Shown here piece after piece: positions 26,201 through 38,529 of a stretch of DNA of 64,000 nt. The DNA is from Terebella lapidaria. Its lineage: Eukaryota; Annelida; Polychaeta; Terebellida; Terebellidae. The stretch lies in contig OX424558.1 in NCBI GenBank assembly GCA_949152475.1, positions 34,420,651-34,484,650 of the forward strand, written 5' to 3'. Numbering within the stretch: position 1 is the stretch's first letter; every line of letters starts with the position of its first letter. The translations under genes and the position numbers were made by a program. The notes beneath the pieces were generated by a model. That model was not told the DNA's origin, did no database searches, and worked only from the letters and a program-made list of their open reading frames with translations.

Positions 26201-29200
26201 ACATCAGCAGGTTCAAGCACAAGGCCCGTAATTATGTGGCAAATAATCAAACGAATCAACATGCCGAACAAGAAACCAAACATGTACAACGAAGAATCGT
26301 CCAGTACTGTCAGAACCTTGATTTTATAGCAGTATTTTTTTGTGACACATATCGGTAAAATTATACATAATCCGTATATGAGTAACATTTTTACAAAATA
26401 ATTTTGATTTTAATACAGAAATTAAAAAAAACAAACATTTTTCATGATACTGTATTTCCAAAGAAATCAAGGCTTTGACAGTACTGGACACAGCGGGTAT
26501 GACAGTGCTGGAAGTAGGGGGGAGGTGGGGGTTTGATTGGATCAAAGAAGTACACCACCAGCACATGTACAAGTGATAGGAGTGAACAGAAGCTTGACGA
26601 TAACCGATATCGATAGGCAGGTACTATAGCTAGAGACTTGTGTATGGTACAGGAATCAGGGCTTGCGGGGTTTTGTGGCTGGGGGTATGGGTAGGGGGAA
26701 GAAAGGGTAGGGTATGCTGATTGAAGGTCCCTAGACCCGCATGCAAGCCTGTCGCCATCTTCGGATGGGTACCCGGGTGGCCGCCCGGCCGGGTACCCAG
26801 GTAAGGTGGGTACCCGGGTAGACTTACGAGCTGCTGCGGTGGGAACACCCGGAACAGCAGTCGCGGTGGGTTGTTGCGTGCCTCCTGCGGACTTCGTGTC
26901 GCGATATGTACCATTGATTATAGCCAGTTCCATGAGTTGTCGCTTTTTGAGGTCGTCTTCACCTTCCGGCTGCAAACGAACAGTTAGTACGATTACACAA
27001 CGATTCGTTAAAACTCTGTTAACGCCAACTCCCGACGGTCGGCGACGTTCTTTGTTTAGTGACAGGTTAATGCCGATTGTTATTATGTTTGGGTGTGGTA
27101 CTGAATGCTTCGCGGCTTGCTTCTGCTTTTTGTTTAGGGCGGGTGGTTGCAAATCTGAACCAATCAGGGGCGACAACGCCGGGCAAAGGGGTAACGCTGC
27201 AAAACCAAACTTTTTCAACGGACCAAACTGGGGGGCGCTTTTGGGCAAAACGGGTGAAATCCTTTGGGGGTATTTCACTCTGCGATCACCATGTCAACGG
27301 TCTTGGAGTCGGTTAGGACCTGTTTGGGTGGAAGATGCTTTGGTTACTGGTTAGGGTGGCGCTAGGCCAGGCCACACTTTCCGCGTGTTTCACTTACGAG
27401 GGAACGCAGCGTTCGCTATGATGGGTTTGGCAAGGTGGTTGCTACGGTAATTGCCTTTGAGAATTGCCAGCTCCATGAGTTGGATTTTCTTCAGTTCGTC
27501 TTCGCCTTCAGCCTACACAAGACAAGACAACTGCACATGGACATGGGGCAATACACATATATACAACATATTACAATACACATAATATACATATAATATG
27601 TATACAATACATGCAAATGATACAAAGACATTATGATATACACATAAACATGCTTAAAGAATGTACATTGTTTGTTTGAATTTGCTACAGTATTATATCT
27701 TTTGATTTGTCACTGCATGCATAATTTTGTTGCAAATTGAGGCCAAACACATAAATGTCTACTGGGTGCATTATGACCACACAAAGATCATAATGCAACA
27801 GTGCTAGCTCCAGCAAGTGAGTCAGTGTGTACCAAGAAACTGGATTCATTCAACCGCAGGCCCTGGACAGCTTCTAGATTGTATACCACTGGTTTACGAA
27901 CATAAATATCTGATTGTAGACATAACAATACATATTTTGACAACAACGCCATTTCTACCATTTCTAGTGAACATCAAGCTAAACATCTTCCCAAATGATG
28001 TACATTGGTAATTATCTAGAACAGCTTAAGTCAATAGATCAAAAATATTACCTACATGAAATAGCCCTGTTGGTGCTATATTTAGCCCACATGCACACAA
28101 AGCCCCATTCTGGCGAGGCCCGTAACTATTCGTGGCATTAGACTTTTCAGCATTAGCCGAGCTCTGCTTTATGTGGCAGGACCAGGTGTTAGTAATTAAG
28201 TGGAACACCTTTCCAAATCCTTCATTCTCTACCAACTAAACCCTAGTGGAGTTGGGAAAGACCTCCTTGGAATGGAGACGACTTGTAAAACAGAATCCAA
28301 GACAGAGACTACCATTCATTGACCTGTGACCTTCAACTGTAGACTTTGCAATATACTTAGCTTTCCCCGCCCCCCCCCCCCCCCCCCTAATTTCTCCCTC
28401 TATACATGGACATGATGGGGGGTGGGGGTTGGAGCTAGGGCTGATCCATGGGAAATCTACCTAAACATTTGCATGTTGCTACTTTACGGACTGTGGAAAG
28501 AAGCCTGTTGGCAGTTGTGCTCCGGATACTTGGTGTACACGATCAAGCAAGCAAGCGGTTGATTGGTAGCTCACAGCTGGCCGGATGTATTTTATGCCAT
28601 TACCCTACTGAAACCCTCCCCCCCCCCCCCCCTCTCTCTCCTCCCCTCCTCACCCCCCAAGCATGCACAAAACTGGTATCCTGAGGAACAAGACAGCTGG
28701 ATGCAGGAATGTTTCCAGTTTCAATGAAGTCCCTTCAAGGGAGCTCTCTCTTTCTTTTTTGTGACCAGCCTGCTGGATTGTATTAGGACAAGGCCTTTTT
28801 CTTTTCTTTGGAAAATAGCGGGATATTTTACTAACATTAGTTCTGCCACACATCGAGTGGAATAATTGACTACATCCAGTCACAGGCATGAAAATTTTTA
28901 TCTGACAATATATTGAGGGCAAGAGATTGAGGGTGCTCAAAGGCTTGTTCATTCTTAGTCATTGCGAACTTTTCCAGATTCATATACATGTAAAATACTT
29001 TTCAGGCATCCCCCCTCACATGATACAGGTTTCAACCTGTCTACCTAACAAATTCACCGTCTCCAAATTCTAAAGATGGGGAGAGACAAGTCCGCAATAC
29101 AAGAGGTCTTGAATGACCAAAAATCCGCCAATAGCCAAAACACTATGTATAATACTAGACTCCATTAAGCAAACTCTAGTGAAAATGAGTCAGAACTTAT

Positions 29201-32200
29201 TAGTTTTCACTTGTTCCCCTAAGAGGGGCCGCCACATTCAGAAGGGCACTTGTGCCATAACGAAGACGAATCTACGACATCAGTTGGCAATTTATAAGTG
29301 ATTTTTGCCGAGTTAGAGGGTTATGTTACTCTCGAGAGGCTGTTTGCTACAGACAAATAAATCCGAGATGTCTCTATCATATTCATTTAGTTTGGCACTG
29401 GGCGAATGAATGGCTCTGCTATTTTTGCAGTTGGGGAGGCTATGGTGAAGGTGTTCGTCAGTCACCAGAACAATGTTGGAAACTAGACGCTACCAAAGGC
29501 CGACTTATGGCAGTGCCACGTATTTACAACATTAAAACCCGTCCCTCACCCGACCCCGTGATTCGATAATCACTTAGAATCACGCTCAATACATCACGCA
29601 GTCTATTAATGACTGATCTGGATAAAAACGACGACAACGCGTCAAGAAACCTTCGATCAACCACTGCCCGCGGGTATAACGCTTCATTTTCCTTGGTCGT
29701 TATATATTCCATATTCTGAGCAGGTTCGTTCCAACTTTCAAGATTGTTTGCTGCAAAACTCAGGTAGGTAGAAGGGGGTATAGACTTGTTTATGAAGTGG
29801 TTGGGCTGGTGTTTGCGAGGTGGGGGGAGGACGGGCGGGTGGAGGTGGTGGCAGCAGCAAGGAGCTTAAAATACTGATGTTTTACATCAAGTGACTCGTC
29901 ATGTCGCCTGCTCCGTCAACCGTGAACATTTATCATCTTAGTGGTATAGATTTCAGTCGCTGATAAAAACAGCCAGGAAAGTGCTATAAACTAGAGCCAC
30001 TATAAACTTGATCCTTCGCCTGGAACAACACCAAAACACCAGACATAAAACTGGTGGAAAGTCATATACGCATCGTAATACCTGCACAAAATGACCACTT
30101 CACGTGTCAGAATATTATTTTTCGCAAGCCATGAAGCAAATTATACTGGTATCAGAGAAAATCACTCACGGGGCATAGCAAGGGCTGCATAGTAAGCATT
30201 TATGCGTTTCTACGCAGCAGCGATGCATACCGATAGGCCTATTATCAGTCCAGCCGCACGGAACAATTCACCCTCGCGGGCACCGTAGTTCGTTTCACGC
30301 TTCCCTGGCCAAAGAAATGCAGCCCCCATTCTTATCCCCAAGCTCTGGAATGTTGCTGCGCACCCATTTTTGGAAACCGTGGGCACTTTCCCCTCACCAA
30401 ATGACAGGGAGGAAGGGTAATTATTTTAGGGGAGGAGGGGGGTGGGGGGGGGAACGAGGAGTGGCGGTTTCCCCCATGACAATGGGAGGGCATGGGGTGA
30501 TTAGGGTGACTGATTGACACAGTTCTGTGAAATGCAGGGCAGGCAGCCTTTGCTGTAGAGGTATGCTGAAGATACGCCTCCAAAGATCAGATGCAACAAA
30601 GTATCCGATACTTTATGGTCCCATCAGCCGTGAAAAAAAGAAAAAGATGAGGAGTCTGTTCTTTGGACATGCACGGTTGCATCCGACAATTGCCATGGTG
30701 AAGAATTGAAGATCGAGGGGGGGAGGGGGGGTTAGGGCAGGGGGGCAGGACAGGGTGATGAACTTCTGATGATATATTACAGGGGACCTCATGTGATGGA
30801 GGTTTTACAGATACACAGGACTCTCATTGTAGCCTGTAATGAAAGTCTATAGAGATAGGGGCTTTTTTGGCCTTATCGTGTGACAGCACAAAGTATTTGT
30901 TCGCTTTTCCGTTATTTTGTCCGAAGAAAATAACTGTGTGAAACAGGTAGGCACTTGTCTATCAAAATCTTGTCCCTGTCTTTCTCTATTTTTCTTCAGC
31001 ATATCAGACCTACCCCCTCTTGCATGGCCATATTTATTATCTAGAGTTGTCACGGTAACATGAGGGTGGGGCCAAGACCTGTACCCAAATCTTGCCAGCC
31101 ACATATATGTACATGTCAACACAGGCTGTTTATATTTCATGAGGCAGGGACGGACTTTTAGATGCAAATGGCAAAATTCAATTTGCGAGCACAAATTGCC
31201 AGGATGCAGACTATGTCCTCTCAAGTGCTTTACATAAACTGCGAAAAGAAGGGCATTGGTGTTATGTTACACAACGATAATGCATTTTCAGAAATTATTA
31301 GCGAAGATTTTCGTCTGTCATATATATATCCTTAGAATGCCACCCAAGACAGCTATAGAACGTCAACTGTAAGTTGTTTGCATCATATTTCGCTCTGGAA
31401 ATACAGCAACAAAATATTCGAGGGTGCCCAGAGCCCAAAAATAATTGCCGATTACGGCATGGGGCAAAAATCGCACAAAAGATCTCATCACCGAATATTA
31501 TCTTACCCGCCAGTTGGGACTGATTTATTCGAGTTCACCCCTAGCCCCAATCTCAACATGAAATACCAGTCCAATCTAGGCTTGAACAAGGTTTTCTATT
31601 CATTCCCAAATTATTACGCACCTTGAAAAGGCAAGCATCAGTTTCTGATTGATTTGCGTGATGGTAGCAAATGTCACACTTGACAGAGATTGACATTATA
31701 AATAACCAGTTTTAATGCAGTGAATTCACTTTATTAGCGTGGTTTTCAGTTATATTCAACGCCGGTTAATGGCAACGATTCACCACTGAAAGCGGTGACC
31801 TTCAACGGTGAATCCGGAGGTCAAAGGGCCAAGTGAAATCGTAAATAGAGGGCTTTTGCATACCAGGGATTCATCTTTTCAAATTTATTTGGGTTGCACC
31901 ATGACAAAAAAAAAATCTTGAAATTTCTATTTGTGTTTGGAACCCTTCAATGAGTAAAGCCGACTCAATGGTGGACATTAGTTACGGTGTCCAAACCATC
32001 AAGGTAGATTCTGAAGAGGGCTGATGCGATGCATCAAGAAGTCATAGAGATGCAGCGACCAGAACCGAGGACGACTTAAAAACTCGACCGTCATAGGACA
32101 ACTTAAAAGATACGTCTTACAATAAACCTAGCATTTAGCACTTCGGCTTGCCTAGCGGGTAGTAGAGGCTTAAATGTGAATTATACTGGCCGCGTAAGTG

Positions 32201-35200
32201 CAGTGCCCTATAACTACTTGTACAGTGCTTTCATCTTGTCTTCTACTGCCATTAAAGCTACCCGCAGTGCACATTTTTTTTTTTCGTTTTTGTATGTTTG
32301 AAACTTCCAATCTCCTTCATGCTCTGAATTGTTAAACATATACCTTATAAAGAAAGCCATACGTCGCAGGAGATGCTATCTTGACATGTTTATATTATTA
32401 TATATCTGGGCTGGCTGAACGCTTCGCTGACATGCCATTGTTTGCATGAACTGGTCCCATTAAAATAGGAGATAGCGTCTTGAAGCCAATGAGCATTTTC
32501 AATGTTGATTCTTTCAAAGTTTTCTGACGTATCGTTGAAGATTCTCAAAGACAACGACCTCTGGATGACTTTTCCTGCAGCCACAACTTCTTCATACCCC
32601 ATTCACCTCACCTAAATTGCAAACCAATGATACCATGTCCTTCTAGGGGTTCCATAAATGAAAAGTAACATGTCTTCTTACGGGTTTCATCAATGGTGAC
32701 GTTTCACAAAAGATTTTGTCATTTCGTCCCCCTAAATTCAATGGATACTTTCAATTCACACAACTTCAAACAGCTTGGGAAGGTCAAAGCTGTAGAGAAC
32801 AGCAGCAGCCGCACGAAAACTTTCCACTACCTAGTGAATTTATAGCGACAACCCTTGATCGAAAATAGTGAATAAATTCCTGAGTTGGTATTAACTGTAC
32901 AATGGCCATTCCATTCGGGCAAAAGGGCTACCATTATTGCCAACACGGGGACCTCCCCCAGACAATTATCTCAAGACAATTCAGCACCAGAGATATTGCT
33001 CATACTATTTTGCCCCGTTAAGGATAAATCACTTGAATACTGACTGTTGGTTATTATATCCACTAATTCGGATTTGCTTTTTTTTTTTACTTCATAAAGC
33101 AACTTGGCAATCACGCATCCCATCTATTTTAACACATCGGAGTTCATGTGATAGCAATAATGTCCCGACTTGAAATACAACACCGGGAATGAACTTGGGT
33201 GCGCAGCTCTGAATGAATTTCTAGGCTGTTAATTTAGTGCATTTTTTCAGTTGCTGAGTTTCAGATGCAGGCGGGCTGAAAAACGGCAGCTACCCCTTTA
33301 AACCTGTACTTCCGATGACCCATGAATCTTCTGATTGAAGGGCGAGGAGGTGGGGGTGGGGGGGGGGGGGGGGGGATACCCTAGTTCTGGCAAGGCGGAT
33401 GGGTGTACGAAGCCATATCTACCTCCATTGTAGCATTTAAGCGGGACGACAACCATTGTTGTGGACGAATGGGGACAGTTCATAGGTTAATGGAATCAGG
33501 AAGACTGCCAGCAAAAAATAACCGTGTGCCCTGGTTGTATCCCGTGGCTATGGTTGCCATGGCAACAGTGGCTGCTGTAGTGACAATGGTGAAAGCTTCC
33601 ACTGGACCATGTTGATTATCTACAACGACCAATTATCGTCGACTTTCCAGCTAAAAGCCGAGAAAGGGTCCAATGACCTAATCACGGGGAAAACCGTCAA
33701 GTTTGCAAATATGTCTCTGCTACCTTATCCCTCATTAGTCACATTGAATTTCGACAAAAACGACAAAATTGCAGGTCCCCTAGCTACCGAAGACGGCAAT
33801 AATTGTTCATGTAATTGCCAGCTCTCGCGAATGCACAAACACGATTTGCAAATGGAATATCGTGAATGACCGTGGCCCGTCTTCGAGTTGAAGTCAAGTA
33901 TGATCATATGGAACTGTGTCAATAGATCGACCCGTCAGTGGGAGACCCTCCAGGAATGTCGATGGCGGGACGATGGATTCCGCAGGGGGGTGAGGACGCT
34001 TCTAGCAACAGCAGACAATGGCCCAGTCACTAATCAGCGATGGTCGATGGATCAATGATAGCCGGGTGAACATTTGAAAACAGGAGAGTAGTCTTGTAAA
34101 TACTTTGTCGGGACAAGGTAGGACGGGATGTGGGCGGTCTAAGATGAGTTTTGCGAATGCACTAAATGATCTCTTATAGTATACAGACATCAAATATTAT
34201 CGTCAGAGTGAGAACATATCCTTCTACATAAGTCCCTGCGAGTCATTTTACACACATATGACATGCATGGCCTCTTGCCTGGAGTGGTGGTACAGTATGC
34301 TTCATGTCGTATGGTCGTTAAATAAATGCCTAGATCGCTTACGCAGCTTCGGTACATCTTGTATTTTTGCGACTGCGTTTGATTGTCTGATGTCTGACGT
34401 TAATTTCCTCTCCCATCAAAACAGAAACCACTGGGAAGACGAACCGTGAAAAATTATATTGGATTTCTGTCCCTGGATGTTTTTTATTCATGGAGCAACT
34501 GATCGGGCGTCTGCGCTATGTCATAAATCGGTTCACAAACTCTTCTTACAGTTTTTGCTTTGCTCGGATAATCCCACTTATTGAATTATCCGAGAAATTG
34601 GTAAAAAAAAAAAAGACATGAAAGACATTAACGTAATTCACTTATGCACAAAGACAAATAAGATATCCTATCAAATTAAGATAAAACTATTGAAATCTTT
34701 ATCCGATTAGTTCAGAATTGACAAAACTACAAACACCAAGCACTTATTCATCATTCAACTCTTCAACATTAATTAAACTCAGTTGAAAATATTACTGACA
34801 GGCTTATTTCAGGATGATAAATCATTCATATCAAATGGTAGATATATCCAACTAAATTATTTTCAGCTGACATTTACAAATATTATTGACAAGTTCCAGA
34901 ACCAACAATTTCATACGTAAATAGTTCCACTCGCTGCCACCTGTGGCGCCGCTAGTACGTACCGCTGGCACTAACAACTTCTTGACCTCGTCCACTGCTC
35001 GTTTCAGCTTCAGTTCGGCTCGGTTTCTTGTGTCTTCCACTGTGATGAGTACGTGTAACTCCTCGTTTAAGTGCTCCCAGTTTGGCTTTCCTCTGTTCAT
35101 CTCCTCCTGAAAACAAAATGCAGTGAAAATTTGTGAACATTTTTTACTTGACATAAATTGTACTTGGAGGAAAAATGTAAGAAATTTATGTCAAATAGTT

Positions 35201-38200
35201 GGGCTGAATAAGGTCAGGATTCTAGCCAAGTTTATGTGACAAAAAGAAGGTCAAGTAATTTTGTGGCGACATTTTAATGAGGTGCCTGATTCAATGATAT
35301 AGTCACAGCATTATCAGTCTGCCAAAGTTTTTTTTTATTTGCTGGAAGTTTTGATCTTGCAACAGGTTTTAATCTTTCACCAAAGAGGCCAGATAATTCT
35401 TGTTAAATTTCAAACATAAACACTGCACAAAATTGTGCATGTTTTGCTCAATACAATTGCAATCACTTCATAAGAACACCAAATGGTCCAGATTAAAACA
35501 GTGGATAAGAATTGAAACATTTTGTGCAGTTTATCACTGCCTGCGAGACACCAAGATATTTTGAGTTTGCTTTTAGGTCTAGGGTACCAGTTGTTTTTGG
35601 CATGACCATAGCTCTGATATAGACTCTAAAACAGTACACAGTCGCCAGCAAGAACGTGACAGCGAACTTTGTACAACATCACTTGACACATGATCCCATG
35701 TACGTACAAAGTACACAAAACCACACTGACTGACTGACAGTTCATCATGAGTACTAGTACAGGACCCATACCCACAGAACTACAGGGAACTTCCTACAGC
35801 AGAGCTCCTAGCCGTGTGAGTTATGAACACAGCCAGAGTACAAAGATCCACCGCACAGCACGTAGACGGCTGGGGGATGATTTCGAAATTCGTCTGGAGC
35901 ACATGCGCGTGCACCAAACGGGCAGACACCAATATTTATATAACTGGATCAAGGAAAGCTTTCAGCGGAGGTGCAAGGGAGATGCTGCAGTTTCCATGGC
36001 GAGCCAAAAGTTTTCGATGTCTCTGAACCGAATCCGTGCTGTTGCAACATGCACGGAACAAAGCGTTTTCGTCTGAGACGAGATCGAGATCGTGAATACC
36101 ACCAGCGCCAACAAAGAATTTTCTGCACCAAAAACACCAGTGTTTGAGAAAGATGAGGGGGCGAGCTCAGTGAAAACGAATTGTGAAAGTATAAACAGAG
36201 ATCCAGAGAAAAAAGTACTTTTGTTTAAGGGGGCCAAAGTTTTTTTATCCAATCACAAAGGAGTTAGATTAACCAGGGAATGTACATTCTTGTATTTATT
36301 TTGCGCTCTTGCAACAACTCATTAGCGGCCACTCAGTCGGGGCAGAGGGCCAGGCGCGACTGAAAAAATATCCACAGTTTGCGCTTCTACATACTTATAT
36401 CTATGAAGGGGGGGGGGGGGGGGGAGGTGTACGGGCTCGTATCAGTGGCAGAATGTGCTGCCATTTCTAGGAATCTCGCTAATCCGTTAGACACGATGGA
36501 AGCTGATTGGAAGGGGAATCTTGATCAGATCACGGCGGGAATCCATTTGGTCTGACTTTTCAACTTTTCAATAATGGCACTTACGCTATGTAAACTGTGT
36601 ACATGTACTGTATTGCTGCTGATCTTGACATATGGACAATATGATTGCATTCGTCAGAAGGCAATGCATGATATATTAAAGCAATATCGGAGAATGTCTG
36701 GTTTCGATTGTATGTTCATTTGGCAGTCAATAACAAGCCGTGTTAATGCTGCACAGGTTTGCAAAAAGATTTACTTGGAAAAATTCTTGGCTTATCACAA
36801 AGGCTAAAATCAGCCTGCAGTTCCAGTCTAAATCACTTAGGTTAAGATCTAGAGGTGTTATTGAGTTCCTTTCCTCCAGAAAAAGCAACAGAACACAGAT
36901 GTCTGTATGATACAATTGTGAACAAGACATTGCATGTACATATCTCCGTTACTGATTATACTTATGATAAAGTAAGATGAAGTTACAAACTCATTATTCA
37001 GCTTGAAAATATTTTATCTTTCTCTCAATGCTATTTATTTTTAATGACAACTTGTATGCAAATATTAAGGAATGAGAAATAAGTTTATATTTACGACAAA
37101 TCAACTATTTTAAACATACGCACCTTTTTCTTGTCTCGCATGGAGCCCTTTCCTCGGACCATGATCTTGCAACCTGTGTCCTGTTCGAGCTGTTTTGCTG
37201 TCATTCCGCGCGGCCCCAATATCCGACCCACAAAGTTGAACTGCAACAGGGAAATACACACTCGCTATATCAAGTACTCGTATGGTATATTATCCATTAT
37301 AATAAGAATTTATAAAGGAAATACATGTACTGCATAAGGAAAAGTGATATTATAAGGAAGGATCAGATGTAAATAATACATGTATCACTTCATGCATTTT
37401 TTATTTTATTTTGTCACATAGCGCTCTATACTAGACATAAAAGCCTATAGGCTTTGTGGCATCCCCCAATTTTTCTTTTCTTTTCTAATGGTGAAACTTG
37501 ACTGTTATTATAATACATATACCAGGATTATTGAACACAGGTGGGAGTGAGAGTTCAAATTATAGCAGTTGCTCACTAGACAAATGTCCATCAGATATTT
37601 GTTTTAATCTCAATAGGTATTAAATGTACAGACATGACAGACATTCATAATACAAGCAAAAAGGAAATTATTCTGGGTTCTGACTAAGTAAAACAATGAT
37701 AATTTGGTCACTGCATGTGAAATACAGCTAGAAAACAAAACAATGCATGTAGTTTCATCCAGATAAACACAGTGCTGTTTTAACTGAATACAATGAACAA
37801 TTGACCGGCAAGCAAGGCCCAGGCAGACCTTCAAAGCTGTTATCTTCAGTTTGGGTCATCATTATATAACCACCTATTGTTTTCTTTAGAAAGGGAAGGA
37901 GGGCATTGTTCCAACTTGTTGGTGTTAGTATAGTAAACTGGGGTGAGGGGACAGGAGAGGGGGGGGGGGGGGGGAAGAGGGGCAGTGCATACAAGTCACT
38001 GATACATTGCTACATTCATATGCAGATTAGACTGGCTGACAGTGGAGGTGGGGGAGGGAGAGGGGGGGGGGGGGGTATTGCCTTATCACAGGCATTACTG
38101 AGCAGGGCTCTCATATACTGCACTGGCTGAGAGGGCAGAGCCTAGCCTCATGCTGGACATGCAGGCTGCAGTCAGTGAATACAGTAGCATGGCTCAGTCA

Positions 38201-38485
38201 CAGTATTACATCTGCATGGGGGCAGGTGAGGGAAAAATTCTAAGTCCAAAAAAAAATACACCCAAAAAATTTTTTCCCCCTGGAAATTGCCTGAATCAAA
38301 TTATGACATTGACAGGAATCGCCCGATTTTTTTTTCCAAAATGGCCGCTGGCGGCCATCTTGGATTTCGGGTCTCGACGAAAAACAATAGGGTTAGGAGC
38401 AAAGTATTTCGGATGAGCTGTGAAAATTTCGGAAAGATAGATTAAGGCGTTCAAGAGTTATGATCCGGAAACCGAACGGCGGAAG

Positions 38486-38529
<44 letters not shown>

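Larger units (their letters stand above)
27513..34962 (-). other. quaking intron 4, 7.4 kb
   Basis: No internal gene seen. It holds C18 at 28370-28387, C15 at 28618-28632, G18 at 33358-33375, an AT microsatellite-like stretch at 27545-27620 and a perfect RFX-type palindrome at 33553-33566. Confidence 0.55.

Noticed and set aside
26442-27278. 278-residue minus-strand open frame as a single protein
   Set aside because: Only 26828-26969 is exon (5b). The rest is intron read in the same frame; a strong donor GTAAGT and the phase match to exon 6 show this.
30847-31224. 125-residue minus-strand frame within quaking intron 4
   Set aside because: No family resemblance and no conserved borders; quaking exon phases already join without it.
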